Origin: Pigmentiphaga sp. H8
GTDB taxonomy: Bacteria > Pseudomonadota > Gammaproteobacteria > Burkholderiales > Burkholderiaceae_B
Length of the DNA: 64,000 bases
Direction: 5' to 3'
Assembly (NCBI RefSeq): GCF_003854895.1
Contig: NZ_CP033966.1
Coordinates: 1,922,001-1,986,000 of the forward strand
Each line of letters begins with the position of its first letter. The stretch's first letter is position 1. The notes beneath the pieces are model-generated. The model made no database searches and had not been told where the DNA came from. It saw only the letters and a list, made by a program, of their open reading frames with translations. Positions 1 to 7,532 of the stretch are shown in pieces. The position numbers and the translations under genes were made by a program.

Positions 1-399
1 TGCCATCCGGACCGGCTGGCCGCCCGACGGGCCGCGGGGCGCTGGAAACATCCGGCCGAGCTGCTGGACGAGCCGCTGCTGTATCACACCAATGCCAAAG
101 GCAACTGGCCGCACTGGTTCCAGGCGGTGGGCGTCGAGGCGGCGCCCCGCCTGGCCAACGGCTTCGACCAGGTGTCCATACTGGTGCGCGCGGTCATGGC
201 CGACATGGGGCTGGCCGTGCTGCAGCGCTGCCTGGTACGCGACGAGGTCGAGTCGGCCCGGGTGGCCGTGCCTTTCGACGTGCCGGTCGAACTGCCTCGC
301 GGCTACGTGCTTTGCACGCCCGTGCAGCGCCGTGATCATCCGGCCCTGATCGCTTTCCGGGCCTGGTTGCTCGAAACCGCTTCCAAGGAACCCGCCTAG
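1..399 (+). CDS. LysR-family transcriptional regulator, C-terminal part (5' end outside window)
   Basis: The reading frame is open from base 1 to a TAG at 397-399, so only about 132 C-terminal residues are seen. They look like the effector-binding domain of a GcvA-type LysR regulator: DEPLLYH, a W-x2-W element, then MADMGLAVLQRCLV (the usual 'G-x-G-x-A-L' segment) and a closing P-A-L-I-A-F-R-A-W-L helix. The DNA-binding domain lies upstream of the window, so the target cannot be inferred. The stop codon directly abuts the ATG of the amidase gene, so the two may be co-transcribed. Family assignment rests on the C-terminal half only. Confidence 0.7.
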   Translation, partial: CHPDRLAARRAAGRWKHPAELLDEPLLYHTNAKGNWPHWFQAVGVEAAPRLANGFDQVSILVRAVMADMGLAVLQRCLVRDEVESARVAVPFDVPVELPRGYVLCTPVQRRDHPALIAFRAWLLETASKEPA

Positions 400-1263
400 A
401 TGACGCGACGTTTCCCGTACTCGCCCCTGGCCATGCTCGGCCTGGCCGGCCTGCTCGCGCTCCAGGGCTGCGCGCCGATGGCGCCCGGCAGGCATGGCCT
501 GGACATAGACACGTCCATTCGCGCGCGCAGCCAGGGCAGCCGGGTGCAATTCATCGTGCTCCACTACACCGTGTCGGAGTCGACGCGGGCACTGGGTACG
601 CTCAGCCGGGGGGAGGTCAGCAGCCACTACCTGGTCACCGACGACGAACCGCCGCGCATCTACCGGCTGGTGGACGAGAGCCGGGCCGCCTGGCATGCCG
701 GCCAGAGCGAGTGGAGCGGCTACACCTGGCTCAATCGCAGTTCGATAGGCATAGAGATCGTGAATCGCGGGCCGGTCGGGACGGCCGCCGACGGGACGCC
801 GGCGTGGCAGCCATACCGGCCGTCGCAGATCCGGGCCGTGCGGGCGCTGGTGCGCGATATCGCCGACCGCCACGGGATCGCGCCGGAAAACATCGTCGGC
901 CACAGCGACATCGCGCCGCTGCGCAAGCAGGACCCCGGTCCGCTGTTTCCCTGGCGCGAGCTGGCCCGCGAAGGCGTGGGCCGATGGTATGACGAATCGG
1001 TGGCCCAGGCGCTGGGCGCGCGCTTCGCGTCGCAGGGGTTGCCCGGCATGGAGTGGGCCCGGCGCCAGCTTGCGCGGGTGGGGTACGCGGTGCCGCGCGG
1101 CGATGCGCCCCCGCACGACATGCAGGCGGTCGTCGCGGCGTTCCAGATGCACTACCGGCCCGCGCGCTACGACGGCGTGTTCGATGCCGAGACCGCCGGC
1201 GTGCTGGCGGCGCTGGTCGCCGCGTCGGGGCCGGCGGGCGCGGACGATGCGTCGGTTTGGTAG
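400..1263 (+). CDS. amiD: N-acetylmuramoyl-L-alanine amidase, AmiD-like lipoprotein
   Basis: This 287-residue protein would cleave the lactyl bond between MurNAc and L-Ala in (anhydro)muropeptides. An N-terminal lipoprotein signal ends in LALQGC, with the lipidated cysteine at residue 24, so it is probably anchored in the outer membrane facing the periplasm. An Amidase_2 domain follows, with a zinc His in VLHYTVSES (His55), then HAGQSEW, and the second zinc/catalytic segment GHSDIAP-x-KQDPGP. Residues from about 205 on form a peptidoglycan-binding-like helical domain (VVAAFQMHYRP, FDAETAGVLAAL), as in E. coli AmiD. The ATG directly follows the stop of the LysR gene. It converges on upp with only four bases between the stops. 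Confidence 0.88.
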   Translation: MTRRFPYSPLAMLGLAGLLALQGCAPMAPGRHGLDIDTSIRARSQGSRVQFIVLHYTVSESTRALGTLSRGEVSSHYLVTDDEPPRIYRLVDESRAAWHAGQSEWSGYTWLNRSSIGIEIVNRGPVGTAADGTPAWQPYRPSQIRAVRALVRDIADRHGIAPENIVGHSDIAPLRKQDPGPLFPWRELAREGVGRWYDESVAQALGARFASQGLPGMEWARRQLARVGYAVPRGDAPPHDMQAVVAAFQMHYRPARYDGVFDAETAGVLAALVAASGPAGADDASVW

Positions 1264-1267
1264 CGGC

Positions 1268-1918
1268 CTAGTTCTTGGTGCCGAAGAGCCGGTCGCCGGC
1301 GTCGCCCAGACCCGGCACGATGTAGGCGTTCTCGTCCAGGTAGTCGTCCAGCGACGCCAGGTACATGGGGACGTCGGGATGGTGGTCGCAATAGACCTGC
1401 ATGCCCTCGGGCGAGGCCACCAGCGCGACGAAGATGATGCTCGAGGCCGGCACGCCGCGCTTCTTCAGCGCTTCCACCGCGTGGGCGGCCGAATAGCCCG
1501 TGCCTATCATCGGATCGCACAGGATGAAGGTTCGGCCCTCGAGTTCGGGCAGGCGCACGAGGTATTCCACCGGCCGGTGCTGGTCGTCGCGATACAGGCC
1601 GATATGGCCGACCCGGGCCGAGGGCACCAGGTCCAGCAGTCCGTCCGCCATGCCGCTGCCCGCCCGCAGCACCGGCACCACCGCGAGCTTCTTGCCGGCG
1701 ATGACCGGCGCGTCCATGGCCGTCATGGGCGTTTCGATCGGGCGCTGCGCCAGCGGGAGGTTGCGGGTGACCTCGTAGCCCATCAGTTGCGAGATTTCGC
1801 GCAGCAACTGGCGGAACGTCCGCGTCGACGTGTTCTTGTCGCGCATGTGGGTCAGCTTGTGCTGGATCAGCGGATGATCGAGGATGAACAGGTTGGGAAA
1901 GCGCGGATCGGTCTTCAC
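1268..1918 (-). CDS. upp: uracil phosphoribosyltransferase
   Basis: The 216-residue product matches the usual length of Upp, which makes UMP from uracil and PRPP in pyrimidine salvage. Recognisable segments are the N-terminal HPLIQHKLTHMRD, the motif VPVLRAGSGM, the PRPP-binding loop CDPMIGTGYSA and the C-terminal uracil-binding PGLGDAGDRLFGT. The start is a GTG at 1918; an ATG two bases upstream is out of frame. An AAGG lies about eight bases before the GTG. The gene stands alone on the minus strand, divergent from the quinone oxidoreductase. Confidence 0.95.
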   Translation of the reverse strand: MKTDPRFPNLFILDHPLIQHKLTHMRDKNTSTRTFRQLLREISQLMGYEVTRNLPLAQRPIETPMTAMDAPVIAGKKLAVVPVLRAGSGMADGLLDLVPSARVGHIGLYRDDQHRPVEYLVRLPELEGRTFILCDPMIGTGYSAAHAVEALKKRGVPASSIIFVALVASPEGMQVYCDHHPDVPMYLASLDDYLDENAYIVPGLGDAGDRLFGTKN

Positions 1919-2034
1919 ATGCGTACCTTGAGGGTGGGCGGACGGCGCCTCGCATCGGGGCGCGGCCGATATTCTCCGCGATTGTATGCGCGATTAGAAT
2001 GCGGCATGACCATTGCCCATCAAGGAGATTCCAG

Positions 2035-3009
2035 ATGTCCAAGGCGATACGCATCGAGCAGCACGGCGGCCCCGAAGTGCTCAAGCTGGTTGACGTCGAC
2101 GTGCCCGCTCCCGGCCCCGGCGAAGTCCGGATCCGGCAGCACGCCGTCGGCCTGAATTTCATCGACATCTATTTCCGCACCGGCCTGTATCCCACCCGGC
2201 TGCCCGCCGTGCTGGGGTTCGAGGCGGCCGGGGTGGTGGATGCGGTGGGGCCCAAGGTGCGGCACCTGAAGGTGGGCGACCGCGTGGCCTACGGGCAGAG
2301 CCCGCTGGGCGCCTATGCGGAAGTGCGCAACATGCCCGCCTTCCAGGTGGTCCGCATTCCGGACGGCGTCGGTTTCGACCAGGCCGCGGCCATCATGCTC
2401 AAGGGGCTGACGGTGCAGTACCTGTTCCGCCAGACCTACCGCCTGCAGGGCAACGAGACCATCCTGTTCCATGCCGCGGCCGGCGGCGTCGGCCTGATCG
2501 CGTGCCAGTGGGCGAAGGCATTGGGCGTAAAATTGATCGGTACGGTGTCCTCGCCGGAAAAAGCGGCACTGGCCAAGGCCAACGGCGCGTGGCAGGTCAT
2601 CGACTACAGCCGCGAGAACGTCGCCCAGCGCGTGCTCGAACTGACCAAGGGCAAGAAGGTGCCGGTGGTCTACGACGGCGTGGGCAAGGACACCTGGGAA
2701 ACGTCGCTCGACTGCCTGCAGCAGCGGGGCCTGATGGTCAGCTTCGGCAACGCGTCCGGCGCGGTCTCGGGGGTCAACCTGGGCGTCCTGGCGCAGAAGG
2801 GCTCGCTGTTCGTGACGCGACCCACCGTGGCGCATCACGTGGACACTCTGGAAAAAATGCAGGCCGCGGCGGCCGACCTGTTCGAACTGGTCGTGGCGGG
2901 CAAGATCAAGCCGCGCATCGAGCAGCGCTTCAGGCTCGAGGACATCGCCCAGGCCCACGAATCGCTGGCCGCCCGCAAGACCACCGGCTCCACCGTGCTA
3001 GAGGTATAG
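2035..3009 (+). CDS. qor: NADPH:quinone oxidoreductase (Qor, MDR superfamily)
   Basis: This 324-residue medium-chain dehydrogenase/reductase lacks the zinc-ligand set, as expected of the quinone oxidoreductase branch. The N-terminal GroES-like domain carries GLNFIDIYFRTGLYP. The Rossmann domain carries HAAAGGVGLIACQWAK for NADPH binding and ends in TTGSTVLEV. It would reduce quinones by one electron with NADPH. The ATG at 2035 is preferred over longer frames because AAGGAG lies at 2022-2027 and the family N-terminus MSKAIRIEQHGGPEVL begins there. The LpxO-like gene starts 16 bases downstream, suggesting co-transcription. Confidence 0.93.
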   Translation: MSKAIRIEQHGGPEVLKLVDVDVPAPGPGEVRIRQHAVGLNFIDIYFRTGLYPTRLPAVLGFEAAGVVDAVGPKVRHLKVGDRVAYGQSPLGAYAEVRNMPAFQVVRIPDGVGFDQAAAIMLKGLTVQYLFRQTYRLQGNETILFHAAAGGVGLIACQWAKALGVKLIGTVSSPEKAALAKANGAWQVIDYSRENVAQRVLELTKGKKVPVVYDGVGKDTWETSLDCLQQRGLMVSFGNASGAVSGVNLGVLAQKGSLFVTRPTVAHHVDTLEKMQAAAADLFELVVAGKIKPRIEQRFRLEDIAQAHESLAARKTTGSTVLEV

Positions 3010-3025
3010 GGGGATAGGACTGAAC

Positions 3026-3925
3026 ATGAAATGGATCATCGTCGCGCTGTACCTGGGCGCCATCGGCTACGTGCACTTCCGGGGCAAGGTCCGGCTGCGC
3101 TTCTTCAGGCAGTTGTTCGACCATTCCTCGATCGTGGCGCCCGTGAACGCGTTCATGTACCTGTTTTCCCGGGTGCCCGCCGTGCCCTACATCCCGGTGC
3201 GGCAGTTGCCGGCGCTGCAGGCGCTGGACGACAACTGGGAGATCATCCGCGACGAGGCGGTACAACTGCGCGACGCGCAGCGCATACGCGCGGCGGAAAA
3301 GAACAACGACGCGGGCTTCAATTCCTTCTTCAAGTCGGGCTGGAAACGGTTCTACCTGAAGTGGTACGAGGCTCAGCATCCGTCCGCGCACGAGTACTGC
3401 CCCCGCACGGTCGAGATCCTGCGCGGCATTCCCGAGGTCAAGGCGGCCATGTTCGCCGAACTGCCGCCCGGGGCGAAGCTCAATCCCCATCGGGATCCGT
3501 TCGCCGGTTCGCTGCGCTACCACTTGGGGCTGGAGACGCCCAACGACGACCGCTGCTTCATCGAGGTGGACGGCGAACGCTACAGCTGGCGCGACGGGCA
3601 GAGCGTGGTGTTCGACGAGACCTTCATCCACTGGGCCGAGAACGGGACCGACCACGACCGCATCATCCTGTTCTGCGACGTCGAGCGGCCGCTACGCTAT
3701 CGCTGGGCGCAGGCCTTCAACAAGTGGATGGGGCGCAAGGTCATGACCGCCGCCAGTTCGCCCAATGAAGACGGCGACAAGACGGGCCTGATCAACAAGC
3801 TGTTCTATGTCGTGTGGGTGGCGGGGCAGTATCGCCGCCGGCTCAAGAACTGGAACCGCACGGTCTACCGCCTGACCAAGGCGGCGCTGATCATCGGCGT
3901 GGTCGCGCTGATCATCTACATCTAA
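3026..3925 (+). CDS. lpxO: LpxO-like aspartyl/asparaginyl beta-hydroxylase family protein (lipid A hydroxylation)
   Basis: This 299-residue membrane-associated Fe(II)/2-oxoglutarate dioxygenase has a first hydrophobic segment at residues 3-17 and another at the C-terminus (ALIIGVVALIIYI). The catalytic part shows NPHRDPFAGSLRYHLGL, where His-Arg-Asp supplies the first iron ligands, and FIHWAENGTDHDRIIL with a later His and Arg of the family. LpxO proteins 2-hydroxylate a secondary acyl chain of lipid A; this role is inferred from family and architecture. The gene follows qor by 16 bases and ends at a strong hairpin. A hydroxylase acting on a different membrane substrate cannot be excluded. 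Confidence 0.82.
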   Translation: MKWIIVALYLGAIGYVHFRGKVRLRFFRQLFDHSSIVAPVNAFMYLFSRVPAVPYIPVRQLPALQALDDNWEIIRDEAVQLRDAQRIRAAEKNNDAGFNSFFKSGWKRFYLKWYEAQHPSAHEYCPRTVEILRGIPEVKAAMFAELPPGAKLNPHRDPFAGSLRYHLGLETPNDDRCFIEVDGERYSWRDGQSVVFDETFIHWAENGTDHDRIILFCDVERPLRYRWAQAFNKWMGRKVMTAASSPNEDGDKTGLINKLFYVVWVAGQYRRRLKNWNRTVYRLTKAALIIGVVALIIYI

Positions 3926-3945
3926 GGCACGAGGGTTCAGGGAAC

Positions 3946-3976
3946 GGCCATGGCGGCAAGCGCCATGGCCATTTTT
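3946..3976 (+). terminator. Rho-independent terminator after the LpxO-like gene
   Basis: A perfect 10-bp stem, GGCCATGGCG at 3946-3955 pairing with CGCCATGGCC at 3961-3970, has a 5-base loop and is followed by ATTTTT. It lies 20 bases after the LpxO-like stop and abuts the convergent MFS gene. Confidence 0.85.
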
Positions 3977-5175
3977 CATAGCCCCCGCGAGCGGGCGAAG
4001 ATGCCCAGGCCCAGGCCGATCGTGGCGCACAGCGCCATCAGCGGCAGGGCATGGGACCAGTCCGGCACCGCGCCGGACAGCGTGACGGCCCAGGTCACCA
4101 GCGGGGCGGCCGCGAACTGCCCCAGGTTGGAGCCTTGCAGGAACAGCCCCTGCAAGCTGGCGATCTGGTCCGGGCTCCTGGCCAGGCGCGGCGAGGCCGA
4201 CAAGGTGGCGGCGGGTAGGGTTCCGCCGATCAGGTTCAGGCTCAGGCAGGCCCCGAAGCGGACGGCGTCCGGCAGCCAGTCCGAGAAAATCGCGCAGGCG
4301 GACAGGCCGACGACGACATGGGCCGTCATGATCAGCGAGCTGCCGCGCAGGCCGCGCTGCAGCAGCGAAGCCCCCAGCACCGAGCCGCCGGCGTTGAAGA
4401 AGATCACGATGGCGGTCAGCAGGGAAGCGGTGCGCAGCGACAGGCCGCGTTCCTGGATGGCCCAGGTCGGCAGGAAGGTCATGACCGTGAAGAACTGGAT
4501 GGCGTAGAACGTGAACGACAGCGCCAGCACCCAGGGCACGACCTGGCGCAGCCCGCCCGTCAGCTTGCGCCAGTCCAGCGAGCGTGCCGGCCTGGGGTGG
4601 ATGTAGCGCGAGCGCCAGAGCCCCACCCACGCCGCGCACACCGCCGTCAGGCCGGCGATCAGGGCCCACAGGAGGCGCCAGTGGCCGTCCTCGAGCAGCA
4701 GCGGCGCCGTCAGCAGCGCCAGGCTGATGCCCAGCGGCATGTAGGCCGACCACAGGGCCAGCACCAGGCGGGTCTGGTGCGGCGCGCTGAGCGCCGTCAG
4801 CATCGCGGGCACCGACACGACGATGGCGATCTGCCCGGTGCCTTCCAGGATGCGGCTGGCCAGCAGCATGGCGTAGCTGTCGGACACCGCGCCCATCAGG
4901 CCCCCCGTCACCAGCGCGCACAGGCCGACCAGGGTGAAGCGCCAGGCACCGACGCGACCGGAAAGAAGCCCCATGCCGGCCGCGCACAGGGTAGCGATGG
5001 TGCTGAACAGGGAGACGACCCAGCCCACCTCGCGCAGGCCCAATCCCAGGTCCTGCTGCAGCAGCGGCAGCGCGGGCGGCATCTTGCCCACGCACAGCGC
5101 GACCAGGATGCCGCAGGTCACGCCCAGCGCGACGCCAGGCCAGTCGGTATGTTGCGGTCGTCCGTCGGCGGCCAT
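3976..5175 (-). CDS. MFS transporter, CynX/NimT-like
   Basis: The 399-residue protein is almost entirely hydrophobic, with about 12 predicted membrane helices and a short central cytoplasmic loop (RSRYIHPRPARSLDWRKL). The GMGLLSGRVGAWR segment after helix 2 resembles motif A of the major facilitator superfamily. It starts at ATG 5175, only three bases after the stop of the GntR gene, so the pair is one transcriptional unit. Location beside the divergent Rieske/glutamine-synthetase-like genes suggests uptake or efflux of their substrate, but the substrate cannot be read from sequence. Confidence 0.85.
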   Translation of the reverse strand: MAADGRPQHTDWPGVALGVTCGILVALCVGKMPPALPLLQQDLGLGLREVGWVVSLFSTIATLCAAGMGLLSGRVGAWRFTLVGLCALVTGGLMGAVSDSYAMLLASRILEGTGQIAIVVSVPAMLTALSAPHQTRLVLALWSAYMPLGISLALLTAPLLLEDGHWRLLWALIAGLTAVCAAWVGLWRSRYIHPRPARSLDWRKLTGGLRQVVPWVLALSFTFYAIQFFTVMTFLPTWAIQERGLSLRTASLLTAIVIFFNAGGSVLGASLLQRGLRGSSLIMTAHVVVGLSACAIFSDWLPDAVRFGACLSLNLIGGTLPAATLSASPRLARSPDQIASLQGLFLQGSNLGQFAAAPLVTWAVTLSGAVPDWSHALPLMALCATIGLGLGIFARSRGL

Positions 5176-5178
5176 GCG

Positions 5179-5907
5179 TCAGGCCTTGCCCAGCACGATC
5201 TTCATGGCCGGCAGGAGCTGGGCGGCGGTTTCCGGGCGCTCGAGCGCGTATTCCAGGTTCATTTGCGCGACATCCACGTGTTCCTCGGCCAGCGCCTGGG
5301 CGCGGGCGCCTTCGCCTTTCTCCATGGCCTGCACCAGCCGGTGGTGCTGGAGGTGGGCATAGACCATCCATTTCTGCCGCTCATCCCCGGTGTTCTGCAT
5401 CGGCAGCATGGTGCTGGGCGAGGCGAAGGGCAGGCGGTTGTTCATTTCTATGGCGCGCGCCAGCGCGAAGTTGCCGGCGGCGTCGATGACGAGCTTGTGG
5501 AAGCGATCGTTCATTTCCCCGTACAGGGCATAGTCGTCGTAAGTCATCTCGGCCTTGTTGACGGCGCGGTCGCCGTCCTGCAGGCAGGCCCGCAGATCCA
5601 GCGACAACTGGCGCGAGACGCCGTGTTCGGCCACCAGGCGGGCGGCCATGCCTTCCAGGTGCCCGCGCACCGCGATGGCGTCATGGATCTCGCGCGGGGT
5701 GAAGCGCCGCATCATGTAGCCATTGGTGGGCGAGGGCTCGATCAGCCCTTCCTGTTCCAGGGCGGCCAGCGCCAGGCGGATGGGCGTGCGCGAGACGCCC
5801 AGTTTCTCGGCCAGCGGAATCTCGGCCAGGCGCTCGCCGGGCGCGAATTCCCCTTTCAGTATCAGGTCCCGCAGTTGCACCAATACGCGCGTCTGTTGCG
5901 ATTCCAA
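5179..5907 (-). CDS. GntR-family (FadR/FCD subfamily) transcriptional regulator
   Basis: The N-terminal winged helix (LRDLILKGEFAPGERLAEIPLAEKLGVSRTPIRLAL) is typical of GntR. The C-terminal all-helical FCD domain has ligand/metal His residues in MNDRFHKLVIDAAGN and HLQHHRLVQAM. The TTG at 5907 is the best start: AAGGAG precedes it by seven bases and the HTH begins at the usual distance. Upstream in-frame sequence (to 6051) is composition-biased and unlike the family. The protein is 242 residues. Divergent orientation from the Rieske and ligase genes makes it their likely regulator. The gene is followed three bases later by the MFS gene. Confidence 0.88.
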   Translation of the reverse strand: MESQQTRVLVQLRDLILKGEFAPGERLAEIPLAEKLGVSRTPIRLALAALEQEGLIEPSPTNGYMMRRFTPREIHDAIAVRGHLEGMAARLVAEHGVSRQLSLDLRACLQDGDRAVNKAEMTYDDYALYGEMNDRFHKLVIDAAGNFALARAIEMNNRLPFASPSTMLPMQNTGDERQKWMVYAHLQHHRLVQAMEKGEGARAQALAEEHVDVAQMNLEYALERPETAAQLLPAMKIVLGKA

Positions 5908-5993
5908 TGTCGCTCTCCTTGGCGAGTGCAGCGCGGGCACGCTCGTGGTGCGGCGCGATTCACTTGGCGCCTCATTGTATCGAATTGAACGGC

Positions 5994-6001
5994 TGGATCC
6001 A
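5994..6001. promoter_or_regulatory. candidate GntR operator, copy 1 (TGGATCCA)
   Basis: A perfect 8-bp palindrome TGGATCCA lies 87 bases upstream of the GntR start, near where a -35 element would sit for the minus-strand TACAAT box. The same palindrome recurs at 6167-6174. Assignment as an operator is inferred from duplication and position. Confidence 0.4.
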
Positions 6002-6166
6002 GTTTTGTGGAAACCGGCTATTCCTGCCCTATCCGGGCCTTGTGGTTTCAAGGGTTAGGGAAAACGATGTTTTTATTTAAGTGTATGAAATTAAACGATT
6101 ATTTTTATATTTTTGATTTTTTAGGTCTTCGGGAAGCGCAGGAGGAAGGACACGGGTTTACATCAT

Positions 6167-6174
6167 TGGATCCA
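6167..6174. promoter_or_regulatory. candidate GntR operator, copy 2 (TGGATCCA)
   Basis: This second TGGATCCA palindrome lies within the 17-base spacer between TTTACA and TAGTAT, upstream of the Rieske oxygenase gene. A regulator bound here would block RNA polymerase, as expected of a GntR repressor. Inferred, not demonstrated. Confidence 0.45.
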
Positions 6175-6219
6175 TAGAATAGTATCTTGCATACATCGCA
6201 CCACCCCAATGGAGTTCGT

Positions 6220-7524
6220 ATGTCCCCTGAGCAGAATGAACGCATCACCCGTGTGGGGATGGGCACGCCGGCCGGCACCTTGCTGCGCCAGTATTGGCAG
6301 CCCGTTGCCCTGGTCGACGAACTGGATGGCGACCGCCCCATCCGTCCGGTCAAGCTGATGGGGCAGCATTTCGTGCTGTTCCGGGACGAGGAGGGCCGCT
6401 ACGGCCTGCTCGATCGCGACTGTCCGCACCGCGGCGCCGACCTGGCGTTCGGCCGCCTGGAGGATGGCGGATTGCGCTGCCTGTTCCACGGTTGGCTGTT
6501 CGACGTCAACGGCGCCTGTCTGGAGACGCCGGCCGAACCGGAAGGCAGCAAGCTGCCCCAGCGCATCAAGCAGAAATCCTATCCCGTGGTCGAGAAGAGC
6601 GGCCTCCTGTTCGCCTACATCGGCGAAGGCGAACCCCCGGCATTTCCCCACTTCGACTGCTTCGTCGCTCCGAACGAATACACCTTCGCCTTCAAGGGCT
6701 ACCTCGACTGCAACTGGCTGCAGGCGCTGGAGGTCGGCATCGATCCCGCCCACGCCTCGTACCTGCACCGCTTCTTCGAGGATGGCGATACCGAGGCCAG
6801 CTACGGCAAGCAGTTCCGCGGCGCGTCGGCCGATTCCAACCTGCCCATCACCAAGGTGCTGCGCGAGTACGATCGCCCCGAGATCAAGGTCGATCCCGCC
6901 AACTACGGGCTGCGCCTGACCGCGCTGCGCCGGCTGGGCGACGAGCAGACCCATGTGCGCGTGACCAACCTCGTCTTCCCGCAGGCCTTCATCATCCCCA
7001 TGAGCTCCGAGATGACGATCGCGCAATGGCATGTGCCGATCGATGACGAGAGCTGCTACTGGTACGCCATCTTCACCAGCTTCGGCCAGCCGGTGAACAA
7101 GCAGCAGATGCGCGACCAGCGCCTGGCGCTGTACGAACTGCCGGACTACATGCCGCGCGTGGGTCGTTTCAACAACTACGGCTACGATTCGAAAGAGCAG
7201 GCGACGCAGACCTATACCGGGATGGGGCACGACATCAACGTGCACGATCAGTGGGCCGTCGAATCGCAGGGCAGGATCCAGGACCGCACCCGCGAGCACC
7301 TGGGTTCCACCGACAAGGGCATCGTCGCCTATCGCCGCCTGCTGCTCGAGGCCATCGACCAGGCCGGGCGCGGCGAGAAAGCCTTGATGGTGATCGACGA
7401 ATCGAAGGCCGGCGAATTCACCGGTCCGCCTTCCATCGACGGCATCGGGCCGGACGATACCTGGAGCGATTACTGGAAGGTCGCGGACGAGAAGCGCCGC
7501 AAGAGTTCCGAGTGGGCGGCGTAG
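6220..7524 (+). CDS. Rieske [2Fe-2S] aromatic ring-hydroxylating oxygenase, alpha subunit
   Basis: This 434-residue protein has an N-terminal Rieske domain with Cys68, His70, Cys87 and His90 (CPHRG and CLFHGW). The mononuclear iron motif Asp175-x2-His178-x4-His183 (DPAHASYLH) opens the catalytic domain. Such enzymes hydroxylate aromatic rings or remove O- or N-alkyl groups, with electrons from a separate reductase. Its layout is like the single-subunit phenoxybenzoate dioxygenase/VanA type; no beta subunit, ferredoxin or reductase lies nearby. ATG 6220 is preferred over the ATG at 6187 because GGAG sits at 6211-6214. The ligase gene follows eight bases after the stop. The substrate is unknown. 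Confidence 0.9.
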   Translation: MSPEQNERITRVGMGTPAGTLLRQYWQPVALVDELDGDRPIRPVKLMGQHFVLFRDEEGRYGLLDRDCPHRGADLAFGRLEDGGLRCLFHGWLFDVNGACLETPAEPEGSKLPQRIKQKSYPVVEKSGLLFAYIGEGEPPAFPHFDCFVAPNEYTFAFKGYLDCNWLQALEVGIDPAHASYLHRFFEDGDTEASYGKQFRGASADSNLPITKVLREYDRPEIKVDPANYGLRLTALRRLGDEQTHVRVTNLVFPQAFIIPMSSEMTIAQWHVPIDDESCYWYAIFTSFGQPVNKQQMRDQRLALYELPDYMPRVGRFNNYGYDSKEQATQTYTGMGHDINVHDQWAVESQGRIQDRTREHLGSTDKGIVAYRRLLLEAIDQAGRGEKALMVIDESKAGEFTGPPSIDGIGPDDTWSDYWKVADEKRRKSSEWAA

Positions 7525-7532
7525 GGGGCGAC

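Larger units (their letters stand above)
5908..6219. promoter_or_regulatory. divergent promoter region of the GntR/MFS and Rieske/ligase operons
   Basis: This 312-base intergenic region has an A+T-rich stretch at about 6060-6120 that contrasts with the GC-rich surroundings. On the plus strand TTTACA (6157-6162) and TAGTAT (6180-6185) are separated by 17 bases and could be the -35 and -10 elements for the Rieske gene. On the minus strand TACAAT (complement of 5974-5979) is a candidate -10 for the GntR gene. No further gene was seen here. Confidence 0.55.

Noticed and set aside
5908..6051. Longer N-terminus for the GntR regulator
   Set aside because: The extra 48 residues lack family similarity and the TTG at 5907 has a well-placed AAGGAG.
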